NCBI GenBank assembly: GCA_039602395.1
Contig: JBCNJP010000006.1
Span: forward strand, 40,077,279 to 40,141,278
Reading direction: 5' to 3'
Length of the DNA stretch: 64,000 nucleotides
Source of the DNA: Deinandra increscens subsp. villosa
Lineage: Eukaryota > Streptophyta > Magnoliopsida > Asterales > Asteraceae
Below the pieces are notes generated by a model, which saw only the letters and a program-made list of their open reading frames with translations, was not told where the DNA came from and ran no database searches. How positions within the stretch are numbered: the first letter of the stretch is position 1; each line of letters opens with the position of its first letter. Shown here piece by piece: positions 45,165 through 55,664 of the stretch. The position numbers and the translations under genes are program-made.

Positions 45165-46859
45165 CAAGCTGGTGTTGAATTGTTCGACCTAGTTGTGGAA
45201 CTCCACGACTTGAAGCTTGAAACTGGTAAATCGGTCAGTAGTCATGTGCTCAAGATGAAGAGCTACTTTGACAAATTGGAATCGCTCAATTATAGGTATA
45301 ATCAGGATGTGGCAGTTGGCATGATCCTCAAATCTCTTACGAAGGATTTTGAGGGTTTTGTGCGCAACTACAACATGCATAGTATGACTAAGACTATACC
45401 CGAGCTTCATGCTATGCTTGTTGAGTATGAAAAAATGATTCCTAAAAGGGCCACTAAAACACCCCAAGTTCTTATGATCAAAGGGGTAAACATCCAAAAG
45501 GCTAAACGACCGCAAAAGGCGAAGGGCAAGAATGATGGTAAGGGAAAAGGCAAGGCAGTTGCGCTTGTTCCTAAAACCAAGCAAACCCCTCCGGCTGCAA
45601 AAGAGCATCCGGCTAAAGACCAGATCTGTCACCATTGTGGTGAAGTTGGACACTGGAAGAGGAACTGTCCTACCTATCTAGCTGAGTTGATGAAGAAGAG
45701 AAAGAATACTAGTGGGACTAGTACTTCAGGTATCTTCACAATTGAATTATTTTCCTTTTCTAAGAGTGATTCATGGGTGTATGACACCGACTGTGGAACT
45801 CACATCTGTAATTCGTTACAGGGTCTTAGAAAGAGGAGGAAACTGAAGCCTGGAGCTTTGCAGTTGTTCGTTGGAAATGGTTTGCCAGCAGCTGTGGAAG
45901 CTATAGAAGAATTTCATTTAATTCTGCCTTCTGGGTTATTAATTGTATTAGACAATTGTCATTATGCACCTTCTATCACTAGAGGTGTTATTTTAGTTTC
46001 TTTGTTGAAAAACCAAGGATTTATTAATGCGTTTAATAATATCGGTATTTCAGTTTCTAATAATAATGTTCATTATTTTGATGCTATTCCTAGTGATGGC
46101 ATTTATGAAATTGATATGCGTGGTTGTGTTTCAAATAATTCAATGTTCACTGTTAGCAAACGAGCCAAAACTAGTTTGGACTCTACCTATCTATGGCACT
46201 GTCGTCTTGCCCATGTTGGCAAAAACCGCATTGAAAGACTTCAACGTGAAGGGATCTTACAATCAAATGATGAATCATTTGATAAATGCGTTTCCTGTAT
46301 CTCAGGAAAGATGACAAGAAAACCCTTTCCAAATAAGCCGCAAAGGGCTAAAGAACTACTTGGACTCATTCATACTGATGTTTGTGGCCCATTTAGACAT
46401 GTGTCAAGAAAAGGTGCTAGCTACTTCGTGACTTTCACGGATGATTTCAGCCGTTATGGTTATGTTTACTTGCTTAAACATAAACATGAGGTATTTGAAA
46501 CATTCAAAGAGTTCAAGAACGAAGTTGAAAATCAACTCGGTAAGACCATCAAGATCCTTCGATCGGATCGTGGTGGAGAATACTTAAGCCAAGAGTTTAA
46601 GGATTATCTTAAAGCGTGTGGAATTGCCCAGCAGCTTACTCCTCCTTATACTCCTCAGCATAATGGAGTGTCTGAGAGGAGGAATCGTACCTTACTAGAG
46701 ATGGTGAGGTCGATGATGAACCTTACAACTCTCCCAATATCATTTTGGGATTTTGCTCTAGAAACCGCTGTACGCGTTCTAAATATGGTTCCAACCAAGA
46801 AGGTTGAAAAGACACCATATCAATATGGCATGGAGAAGTCCCTGTGTTGTCTTACTTAA
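45165..46859 (+). CDS. C gag C-terminus, protease and integrase (open 560-codon fragment)
   Basis: It resumes C gag: QAGVELFDLVVELHDLK and SVSSHVLKMKSYFDKLESL. The zinc knuckle CHHCGEVGHWKRNC is at 45627-45668. The protease active site reads DTDCG at 45783-45791, where copia proteases have DTG, so a catalytic-site Gly is replaced by Asp. The GAG-pre-integrase domain is YLWHCRLAHVGKNRIERLQ...CVSCISGKM. The integrase core shows D at 46377, D at 46566 and E at 46674 (D-x62-D-x35-E). A one-base loss near 46825 shifts the frame before the VWHGEVP-like motif, and the ORF ends at 46859. Confidence 0.93.
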   Translation, partial: QAGVELFDLVVELHDLKLETGKSVSSHVLKMKSYFDKLESLNYRYNQDVAVGMILKSLTKDFEGFVRNYNMHSMTKTIPELHAMLVEYEKMIPKRATKTPQVLMIKGVNIQKAKRPQKAKGKNDGKGKGKAVALVPKTKQTPPAAKEHPAKDQICHHCGEVGHWKRNCPTYLAELMKKRKNTSGTSTSGIFTIELFSFSKSDSWVYDTDCGTHICNSLQGLRKRRKLKPGALQLFVGNGLPAAVEAIEEFHLILPSGLLIVLDNCHYAPSITRGVILVSLLKNQGFINAFNNIGISVSNNNVHYFDAIPSDGIYEIDMRGCVSNNSMFTVSKRAKTSLDSTYLWHCRLAHVGKNRIERLQREGILQSNDESFDKCVSCISGKMTRKPFPNKPQRAKELLGLIHTDVCGPFRHVSRKGASYFVTFTDDFSRYGYVYLLKHKHEVFETFKEFKNEVENQLGKTIKILRSDRGGEYLSQEFKDYLKACGIAQQLTPPYTPQHNGVSERRNRTLLEMVRSMMNLTTLPISFWDFALETAVRVLNMVPTKKVEKTPYQYGMEKSLCCLT

Positions 46860-47143
46860 GAGTTTGGGGATGTGAGGCACTTGTGAAGCGTGATACGCCT
46901 GACAAACTACAACCCAGGACTACTAAGTGCATCTTCGTGGGATACCCAAAGGAAACAATGGGTTACTACTTCTATAATCCTTCCGAAAACACTGTTCGTG
47001 TTGCTCGATATGCTGAATTCTTTGAAAAGAATTTTATAGCTCAAGAGAACAGTGGGAGAATTGTAGAACTACTAGAAGATGTGTCACCTTCTGAAACAAC
47101 TAGCAATCATCAACTTGGGGGGGGGGGGGAATGTTCAAAGTGA
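46844..47143 (+). CDS. C integrase C-terminal region (shifted frame)
   Basis: LSYLRVWGCEALVKRDTPDKLQPRTTKCIFVGYPKETMGYYFYNP is the typical copia stretch after the integrase core, followed by FFEKNFIAQENSG. It ends in a run of 13 G (47117-47129), which shifts the frame again. The next frame begins with NVQSDEPQVDD. Confidence 0.85.
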   Translation: MLSYLRVWGCEALVKRDTPDKLQPRTTKCIFVGYPKETMGYYFYNPSENTVRVARYAEFFEKNFIAQENSGRIVELLEDVSPSETTSNHQLGGGGECSK

Positions 47144-47788
47144 TGAACCTCAAGTCGATGATGTTGCGATTCCACTTCGTAGATCCGAAAGGGTCGTACG
47201 TAATCCGGATAGATGGATTGGTCTAGTCGAATCCGAGGATGACGTATCAGGAGATCTCAATGAGCCTCCGAACTTCAAAGCTGCATTATCAGATCCGGAA
47301 TCTGACAAATGGCTTGAAGCTGTGAATGTGGAAATGAAATCCATGCAAGATAACCACGTTTGGACCCTGGTTGATCTTCCTCCTAACGCAAGAACCGTTG
47401 GGAGTAAATGGCTCTTCAAGAAGAAGACCGACATGGATGGAAATGTACACACCTATAAAGCTCGTCTCGTGGCGAAAGGTTATACTCAACGTTTTGGCGT
47501 TGACTATGATGAGACCTTTTCACCAGTAGCAGACATAAGAGCTATTAGGATTCTCTTAGCCATAGCAGCGTACTATGACTTTGAGATATGGCAAATGGAT
47601 GTTAAGACTGCCTTCTTAAATGGTTACTTGGATGAAGAAGTCTATATGGATCAACCTGAAGGGTTCATTGATCCAAAACATCCCAACCAAGTATGCAAGC
47701 TTCAAAGGTCCATTTATGGACTAAAGCAAGCATCGAGGAGTTGGAATAAACGGTTTGATGAAGAAATCAAAAAGTTGGTTTCGTTCAG
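47130..47788 (+). CDS. C reverse transcriptase, N-terminal half (cut by S)
   Basis: LRRSERVVRNPDRW leads into RT: NFKAALSDPESDKWLEAVNVEMKSM, TVGSKWLFKKKTDMDG, YKARLVAKGYTQRFGVDYDETFSPVADI and WQMDVKTAFLNGYLDEEVYMDQPEGF (first catalytic Asp), then CKLQRSIYGLKQASRSWNKRFD. Near 47775 a further one-base loss shifts the frame (KKLVSF where a KKFGF-like sequence is expected). S then inserts at TTCAG (47784-47788). The reading resumes at 50368 with QNPDEPCVY. Confidence 0.9.
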
Positions 47789-50367
47789 TGTCACACCCCC
47801 AAGTAACCACTAACGGAGTTTATACCGTTAAGGGGTGCGAGCAAACCAGGACCACAACCATTAGTTACAAATACTAAATGAATCAGAGTTAGTCCAAATG
47901 TAAATCATAAATTAAGTTCTTCAAAATACGCAGTGGAAAGTATTATCTTAGCACTAACCACGTGCTTTACAAATCATTGTTTAAAATTCCCAACTTAGTT
48001 TAAATAAAAGAAAAATGTCTCCGTGTGCCATGCTAACCCACTCCGGATACTCCTCAGCGATTTGCAAAAGTTTAAACCACGCAAGTGTCAACCTAACGGT
48101 TGGTGAGTTCACGGTGGGCTTGTCATGCAGTGGCCCGGTCTCATAATCATGATCGTGTCAACATATACTTATGAAATATTTATTTGTGAAAAGCAATGAT
48201 TAATGATACCCATAATCATAGTATTGCGGTTTAGTAAAAGTATTGTCCGTAACCTACGTTATCGGGTATGTACTAGTTTTGTATAGTTAAAGTGCTCAAC
48301 CGATATCGCGGGTAGCTAATCCGTTGTTCCATGCACTAAGGAAGTTTGTACCAAAGCTGACTATTATTGTAGTGGCAGCGCCATCATCTATTTTGTTTTG
48401 CGGACCTACATCATCGCGGCTTTACCTCCCCCGTGTCCTCTCGGGACCACGGTCAGATAGGCTGATATTGTACCTCCGTGCACTTCCCGTGACACGAGGC
48501 GGAGTTTGTCAAACTCCAGTAGATCTACCCAACATCCCCTCGCTTTACAATTAATGGTACAATTAAGTTGAGGACTTTTTCAGTTATAAGGAAATCCTTA
48601 GAAATCATGTGATATCATGTGGTTTAGACCTTAACCTACACTAGCCATATTAAAACGGTTTACTTTGGGTTCTCATGAATCCCGAAAACATTTTCAGTTT
48701 CGTTTTAGAAATAGTTGTTTGAGTATTTCACAAGTGTCTCCCATAAAACACTTCAAGTTCATCAAGTGGGTGCCAAGCACTCCTAAGTTTCAAGTTCATC
48801 AGAGAGGTGCATAGCACTCATAAGATTGTCAGCATTGTCTTTCATTTAGTTATTCAGTGTGACCCAAACGGGTTCACGGTAAATGGGTTAGTGACACTCA
48901 CCTTTGGTTGCACTGCTACACTTGCTAAGTAATCCAAATATTGTTTGCTTATCGAAGACCTATGAACACGTTTAGGTCTTAAGTATCAGTTTTGTGTCTA
49001 ATCTTTAACTTACGTCACTATGGCCCATAACATAGCACGTTGGAACTATGACATGACATACCGACACACGACACCGATGGTTGATCATAACAAGGGTTTA
49101 TATAATTCAGAAATCAAGGCATGTTTCATTATTGCATAATCATGTAAGTCATAGCATAACATTCAAACAAGTTGCACAAGTTGGGTTTTGGTCAGATCAT
49201 AGTTTCGCTACTTAGTTTCGCTACACAGTTTCGCTGTGTGCACGGGCAGCACTTTCGCTGGGTAATACCCGATGACACAGTTTCGCTAGCTAGTTCCGCC
49301 CGAAACTGCTGACGCAGTTTCGCTAGCCTAGTTTCGCTTGAAACTGGTTTGAACTTTCGTTCAGGTTGGTTCGCTCGGTAGTTTCGTTCGAGCAGGTCTA
49401 CTTAGTTTCGCGGGCGACACTACAGTTTCGCCACATAGTATCGCTGGATGAATATCTATACAGTTTCGCTGTATAGTTTCGGCCAGAGAACAGCTCAGTT
49501 TCGCTGGTCGCGAAAAACACATAAATCAGCCTAAAAATCAATCTAACAGCTTCCATACTTCATGTGATTCAATATTTAGCATGCATAAACATTTACCAAC
49601 ATCAAACAACAAGTTTTAACACCTTAAACATGGGTTTTCACATTCAGATCACCAAAAACACATTTTAAACCTAAAATGACCTAACTAGCATGAATCTTCA
49701 TTATGGTTTGATTTCAAACGTAAAGTTACAGACTTTATGATAGATCTAGCATTCCTAAGCATCATATCGGAAGATCTAACGATTCTATGGAGATCTAGGC
49801 ATGCTTTATAGTAAAACACATAGAAAATGCATAAAATATGGTTTTGGGACTCACGATTTGATCTAGGATCGATGGATGGTCTCTACCAGCAGAGAGGATA
49901 GCAGCAAATGGTGATTTCTCAGCTGGTCCAGAAGTTTCAGGAGAGTGTGTGTGTGTTTAGTGTGGAGATGATGCAAATGGGATGTAATTAGGGTTTAATG
50001 GACTTTATATCAGGAGCTAGTTTCGCTGGCAGTTTCGCTGGCCAAGCGAAACTGGCTCTGAACACATGTGAGTCAAACAGTTTAGTCGGCTACCGAGCGA
50101 ATCTACAGTTTCGCCCGGTAGTTTCGCTGGAAACCAAAAGTGGCCAATTTACATTCTATCATTGATACTAAATCATGCGTTTAAATCACATTGCACATAA
50201 TGACAATAAATAAATAAACACATAACACATATGGACGGGTTCGGTGATCAACCAAAGGTCGTGGACGTATTCGGCCTAGTTAAGCATTAGTTACTAAGTT
50301 AACACTCATAACGTAACTAACGGAGATTGTCTAACGGAAGTTAACCTTGGAATTCTTGGATGTCACA
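47789..50367 (-). mobile_element. Solo LTR S (2,579 bp), relative of the B1 LTR
   Basis: It starts TGTCACACCCCC and ends GGATGTCACA, with duplication TTCAG on both sides (47784-47788, 50368-50372). It shares the order and wording of B1 LTR blocks (GGTGAGTTCAC, GGAGTTTGTCAAACTCCAGTAG, ACTCACCTTTGG), so by analogy its sense strand is minus. There is no interior, primer site or second LTR: a solo LTR left by LTR-LTR recombination. Confidence 0.88.
49190..49515 (-). repeat. AGTTTCGCT word array in S
   Basis: At least 12 copies of AGTTTCGCT or one-base variants lie in 325 bp, with a second patch at 50018-50130. Confidence 0.85.
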
Positions 50368-51422
50368 TTCAGAATCCCGATGAGCCATGTGTATATCGCA
50401 AAGCTAGTGGGAGTAATGTTACTTTCCTTGTCTTATATGTAGATGACATACTGATAATAGGAAAACACATTCCAATGTTGCAAGATGTAAAATCCCATCT
50501 TGGAAAGTGTTTTGCCATGAAAGAGTTGGGAGAAGCAGCATTCATTCTTGGAATCAAGATCTATAGAGATAGAACTAAGCGGTTGATTGGACTAAGTCCA
50601 AGTGCTTATATTGATAAGATCTTGAAGCGATTCAAGATGGAGAATTCCAAGCGTGGTAATGTACCTATGCAGGAAGGACTTGGTCTATCGGTCAAACAAG
50701 GTGCTTCTACACCTGATGAGGTGAAGCGTATGAAAAGAGTCCCTTATGTTTCGGCAGTAGGATCTATAATGTATGCGGTGAGATGCACTAGACCTGATAT
50801 AGCGTTTGCGCAGAATATCGTTAGCCGTTATCAACAGAACCCAGGTGAAAGTCACTGGACTGCTGTTAAGACCATTCTTAAGTACCTACGGGCTACTAGA
50901 GATTTGTTTTTGGTATATGGGGGAAATCCAGATCAAGAGCTCAAAGTGACCGGATATTGTGATGCTGGATTTCAGACTGATAGAGATGACACGAAGTCTC
51001 AGTCTGGGTACGTCTTCCTTATGAATGGAGGCACTGTGGATTGGAAAAGCAAGAAACAAACCACAGTTGCTATGTCTACAACAGAGTCTGAGTACATTGC
51101 TGCTTCGGAAGCTGCAATGGAGGCTGTCTGGATAAGGAAGTTTATTAGTGGGCTTGACATTGTCCCCACAAGTAACTTGCCGATCGACATGTACTGCGAT
51201 AACTCGGGTGCATTGATCATCGTCAAAGAACCTGGAGTTCAGAAGGGCGCCAGACACTATGCCAGGAGATATCACTATGTTCGTGAGCAGATCGAACTAG
51301 GTAAAATCATATTACTCAAAGTTCACACAGATATTAACTTAGCTGATCCTTTCACGAAAGCTTTGTCGAGGCCGAAGCTTGAAAGGCATGCCGAGGGCAT
51401 GGGACTTAAATTAGCTAGTTAA
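50368..51422 (+). CDS. C reverse transcriptase C-terminal half and RNase H
   Basis: QNPDEPCVYRKASGSNVTFLVLYVDDILIIG carries the RT catalytic YVDD box at 50436-50447. Then follow LGKCFAMKELGEAAFILGIKI, RVPYVSAVGSIMYAVRCTRPDIAFAQNIVSRY and the connection domain. RNase H: VTGYCDAGFQTDRDDTKSQSGYVFLMNGG, TVAMSTTESEYIAASEAAMEAVWIRKFI and MYCDNSGALI (the Asp-Glu-Asp set is visible), then HYVREQIELGKI and NLADPFTKALSRPKLERHAEGMGL. The fragment is open to its natural stop at 51422. It would complete copia Pol, but S separates it from the N-terminal half. Confidence 0.93.
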
Positions 51423-52253
51423 ATCATGTATGTCTGATGTTCGGTATTTGGATAAGGGATGGTAAACAATTTCTATTTGCATAATGAAATAAAGTACTTG
51501 ATATGTTTGATTTCATTTAATAGTAAATTGTGTCCTGTATTTGCATGTTTAATCCTTGAGTACTTGTCAAGTATTCTAAATTGTCCATTGTCGATTAACT
51601 ATATGGGAATATAGTTAAACTAAGACAAAATCTGAGTGATTGGTTAGGATGGTCCCACCAACTCACATGGTATTCATTGGATGCATACTGGACTGACCCA
51701 CTAATGAATTGTCACTTTATGGATCGGCGTCATTAAGTGAAATTCGTAAATGGTTGCTTTACTTATCCTTAGACTTGAGATACAAGCAGGTCATGCATGT
51801 ATGGATTTCACCTGCTTGATATAGTTCTAACTATCCTGAATAAGGTAGTACAAAAGGGCTATTTTCAGTATGTGTAGTGAAGTATGTGACTTGAAACGTG
51901 TAGTCAAAAGGATTTGTTCCTTCAGCTTTGTGCTGAAGAAGATACCACTGGGCCCCTCATTGGACTAATTAAGATGTTTGCATGGCCGTGCCCAAATGAA
52001 ATCTAGAGGTGTCTCGATTTGCAATTTGGTAATCTTAAGTTAGTTGAGAGAATGAGAAACAAAATCGTTAAAGTATGAAATGACTTGATCCATATTCATA
52101 TTTAACACGGTATCGGTAACAAAGGGATAGTAAATGACTGTACCATTTAAATACACTTTGAGAAACTGTACTTAAATATTTCTGGGAGCATTGGCGTGTT
52201 GCTAGACGCTAACCAATGTTATTACCTTTACTATTGCAAGCTCAAGTGGGAGC
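51423..52253 (+). other. 3' untranslated region of C
   Basis: Non-coding, ending in the purine-rich AAGTGGGAGC just before the 3' LTR. Confidence 0.8.
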
Positions 52254-52908
52254 TGTAGGGATATGATCATGTAATAGTAAGCGTATGTCCGGAAATTATT
52301 TAAGCCTACGGGGTCACACGTCTCGACACCAAATGTATTAATATTAATTAATAGTTAATTAATATTTATCACGAATTATTTAACGAGGTTTCGTTAAAAA
52401 CTGACAGTTAATTGTTAACAAAGGGTGTTAGTTGTAATTAGAGAGAGTTGTAATTGGATTACAATTGAGAAAAGGCTTTGGATAGGGCCTCTAGTCGATT
52501 TCGATCTAGGGCTCCTATGCCAATCCTTAACTTGTTTATCAAGTCTTTTAAACCTATATATAGACCCTCTGGGTTTAAGGTTTAGCTGCGGCTTTTATCC
52601 GATAAAAGGTAAACCCTAATTCTCTCTCTTTTCTCTCTCGAATTTGGCAACAAGAAAACCCAAGGGGGGTTTCGGTTCTTGTGTGGTTCGACCAAGGCCA
52701 ACTTGAGTGGAGGTGTTCGTGATCAAAGTGCTAGCACATAGCATTGGTGTGTCGTGTGTGCGATCGTAGAGGGATTTGCTTTAAATCCTCCAAGAGATCA
52801 AGTCAATCCGAGCTCATAAGGTAAACATGTTCTATCCGGTTAGTTAGATTAATTCATAGGTTTCTTTCCGCTGCGTACTCGTGAGATAATTTGTTATATA
52901 ACCCAACA
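52254..52908 (+). repeat. 3' LTR of C
   Basis: 655 bp, with the same ends as the 5' LTR. GTTAA follows. Confidence 0.94.
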
Positions 52909-52913
52909 GTTAA

Positions 52914-53949
52914 TGAGGTGAAAGAGAAGGTAGAAGAATGTGATTATTCAAAGTTTTCATCATCAAATTTAGAAAATGAGAAAGTGGTGAAGCAGAAGAT
53001 CTAGAAAACCAAGACGGCTGGTAATAAGAATGAGAAGAAATCTGAAATCCGTACATTTTCAAGTTTTTGTCTGGTTCGACGTCAACTGGAAAATTAGCAA
53101 TCAACTACATCTTCCAAGAAGATTCATTCTCAACCTGATATTGATGAGACGATTTTCTATGCATAGAAAAATGTCAATGAAGTCAAAGTTGAGTTTTCTA
53201 GTTTGGCAAAGAATGGACATAAATCATCTACTTCTGAAGAAAAGATTTCTAGAAAAAACAATGGTTTGGGTTTAAAGACCAAGATTGTTAAAGAGTGTGG
53301 GGGTTCAAGGTCCAAAACACAAAATCTGAAGAAAATGAAACTGAAGAAAGTCAAAAAGGAAGTTTTCAAGGCTGAAAAAGTTCAACCCGAGAGGTTATAC
53401 AAAATCAAGGGTTCGAAACAAATATTTTCTGAAGAATTTCCACTTCACTGCGTGGATGCACAGAAAATTTTCTTTTGGTGGTTCTACTCCAAAAAGCCCA
53501 ACCTCCAAAAAGCCCAACCTCCAAATGGGTTTATGATCACAGATTTCAGATATACGATTCTTTCTATGATCATTTTGGAAATATTCATGTTTGTGAAGCT
53601 TTGCAGGTTCCAAAACGAAGGAACATAAACAATCGTTTGTGTTATAATTGCCGACAAAAAGGGCATATAGCACAAGACTGTACGGTTCCTGCTGCTTCTA
53701 CTTACACAAAACAAAAAGTTCCAATTTTTTGGTAAATTTGCCAAACCAAGGTTCATTGATGAACATGGCAGAGTTTTTGATGATTTTCAACCTACATTCT
53801 TTAAAAAGCAAGAACAATTTATTCCAACATTTTCAAAAGATACAAATATGGGTTGTTTGTCACAGTCCAATGTGATTGATTCATCAAAAACTGACTTACC
53901 AAAACAACAACAACAGTGGAAACCTAAAGTGGTTTCAAAGCAAAACTAG
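52914..53949 (+). pseudogene. A3 gag, 3' part
   Basis: It continues after C: EVKEKVEECDYSKFSSSN, with stops at 53002 and 53095, then NVNEVKVEFSSLAKNGHKSS, QPERLYKIKGSKQIF and FPLHCVDAQKI. A short tandem duplication of an AAAAAGCCCAACCTCC word lies near 53492-53522. SKWVYDHRFQIYDSFYDHF then leads to the second zinc knuckle CYNCRQKGHIAQDC (about 53640-53682, all four ligands present). After a frameshift near 53730 it reads to VVSKQN and a TAG at 53947-53949. Confidence 0.85.
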
Positions 53950-54655
53950 GACACTGGTCAACCAGAAGCAATTCACTTCGGGTCATTTATAAACTAATGG
54001 GTTTGACCAGTGTGCAGGTATTTCTAGAATACCTATTAGTGATTAAAAAGTTACTAAAGGAGGAGTATTCTGCTTAACTTATATTTCATGTTTCATCATT
54101 CTAACCTGAAAGTTTTCTGAAAGCTAATTCGGAGAGGTATCCGTGTCGATTGATCAATTTTCTTTACATTTCGTTTGTCGTTTAGGGGAGAACAGTGAAA
54201 AATCCAAAAAAAAAATAATAGTGTCTTGTTTTTAGAAAATGAAAAATCTAAAAGTAGAGTTTTTCATTTTAAGGGGGGGAATTGCAAGGGGGGAGAAATG
54301 GCATGTCATGGGAAAAATGCAAAATATGGAGAAGGTGAATATATGCAAAATATATAAAATTTTGAGAAATTTATCATTAGGAAATGATTGTACATTGGCT
54401 TACGTATCTGACTCACAGATAGAGTAGATGAAAGAGCCATAAGATCATCGTATGATGTGCTTGGTAGGCTCGGCAAATCAGAAAGTATACTGATGTGATA
54501 TACATTAAAAAACTCATGCTTGACCAAGTGGACAACATCTTGAAGCATATTTCATGAAAAAAATAAGAATAAGTGTGGAAAAGAAAATAAGAAGTCACTG
54601 TGTATACATGTGTTCATTTTGCAAAGACTTAAACTTGTTTGATTTTCTTTATTTT

Positions 54656-54805
54656 CTCAAACGATCGAACTTTCTCTGCGTGCTTACAAGGCCGACCTTA
54701 TTGTTGTTCGTTTGAGGTTCTGCTTTATATTCGTTGGTGTTTCGTATAATTCATCGGACTTCTCTACATGTCCACAAGACCGACCTGATTGTGGTCAAAT
54801 TATAC
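54656..54805 (+). ncRNA. Two-module 3' UTR domain, A3 copy (module 3 deleted)
   Basis: Module 1 is closed by CTCAAACG/CGTTTGAG, a compensatory change of the end pair relative to GTCAAACG/CGTTTGAC in A2 and A4. Module 2 is closed by GTATAATT/AATTATAC, compensatory to GTATAACT/AGTTATAC in A1. Module 3 is missing because about 500 bp is deleted after 54812. Confidence 0.6.
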
Positions 54806-55664
54806 AATTTCAAGCACATCATACGATTTTTGTTTCTACATTTTTTCTGATCTGATCGACTCGTGATACAAATCAAATTTTCAAACTCAATATCTTGGAG
54901 TCTCGAAGAGACGTTTTGCGCGAATAGTATTTATGATTGAACAGGTTGCTAAGTGAAGAAGATATCACAACTTCAAGTCTTCTGAAGCTGTTAATAAAGA
55001 CAGAGAGACAGTGTGCATCGTCCAAGTATTGAAGATCAAGCTACCATCAAGTTGAGGGGAAGTTTCATTGATGATATGTTGTTTGGATGAACAGATGCTG
55101 CACAAATGATTCCAGATACTGCAGAAAGAGTTGAAAAGATATTGCACACGTCGAGGGGGAGTTTGTTGGTACATATATAGTGTGTCCTGTGAAGTATCTC
55201 AACAAGACAGGTGAAGATCTGAACAAGAAAAAGCTACATGTTGTCGTTATATGAACCAAGTCCGAACTGACACGTATGTTATCCGAACTGGCAGATCGGA
55301 TGGGTTCGGACCAGACGAACAACCGGTTCTTCTGGAATCGGACTGTCGGGTATAAATAGATGTTTTAGCTTTATATTTCATGATTAGTTTGTGAGATCAG
55401 TGAGCTTAAGTGTGTGTTTTGTACGGTGTTTCTCTGAGTGATTCCAGGTTGTACGTTGAGTCTTTTGTGATCAAAACAACTTTTAATTACATTTTGTATC
55501 CAAAATTGCTAGATCGAGTAGACGATCTGATGCTCACGCTCTTTCAAATAAAATGGGTTTTAAGCTTTAATTAATCAGAGGTTAATATCACTTGGAGGAA
55601 CTTACAAATGGCTGGTCTGGTGAAATGGATTTAAGTACTTTACCTTAAGATTGCTACTTATTAG
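54661..55664 (+). repeat. Tandem unit 1 (A3 3' end plus 118 bp of G3 LTR, internally deleted)
   Basis: From ACGA inside A3 module 1, through the GTCTC hairpin (54900-54912) and the A3 3' LTR (55164-55546), to ACGA in the G3 LTR. It is about 500 bp shorter than units 2 and 3. Confidence 0.8.
55164..55546 (+). repeat. 3' LTR of A3
   Basis: 383 bp, TGTTGGTAC...CTCTTTCA, preceded by a GAGGGGGAG purine tract. Confidence 0.88.

Larger units (their letters stand above)
36486..52908 (+). mobile_element. Ty1/copia element C, complete ends, carrying A4 and S
   Basis: 655-bp LTRs (36486-37140, 52254-52908) run TGTAGGG...CCCAACA with duplication GTTAA (36481-36485, 52909-52913). They differ at roughly a dozen positions by eye. 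Domain order gag, protease, integrase, RT, RNase H is that of Ty1/copia. A 1.57-kb leader precedes gag. Gag is interrupted by A4 and RT by S. A nonsense codon and at least three frameshifts also disable it. It is the only element in the window with a polymerase. Confidence 0.95.
33319..55546 (+). mobile_element. Gag-only LTR retrotransposon A3, carrying C
   Basis: 5' LTR 33319-33706 and 3' LTR 55164-55546 run TGTTGGTAC...TTTCA in the G3 LTR, with duplication AATGA/AATAA (one substitution). The primer site TGGTATCAAAGC (33709-33720) is mutated at one base. The interior has a decayed TTCGG leader, a gag with many lesions, a 3' UTR with hairpins and a purine tract GAGGGGGAG. Lesions and LTR divergence mark it as the oldest A copy here. 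C interrupts gag at GTTAA (36481-36485). Its 3' end has been tandemly copied to the right. Confidence 0.92.

Noticed and set aside
45189..45653. Minus-strand 154-aa open frame
   Set aside because: It is a shadow of the copia gag/protease frame on the plus strand.
47117..47129. Programmed frameshift at the 13-G run in copia pol
   Set aside because: Copia elements normally use one open frame here, other frameshifts are present and homopolymer slippage explains it.
47789..50367. DNA transposon or MITE inserted in the RT gene
   Set aside because: The ends are TG...CA with a 5-bp duplication and the body is homologous to the B1 LTR, so a solo LTR is the simpler reading.
45180..51422. Endogenous pararetrovirus or retrovirus as the source of RT and protease
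   Set aside because: Integrase before RT, the copia-type GAG-pre-integrase motif, the LTRs and the YVDD context identify a Ty1/copia retrotransposon.
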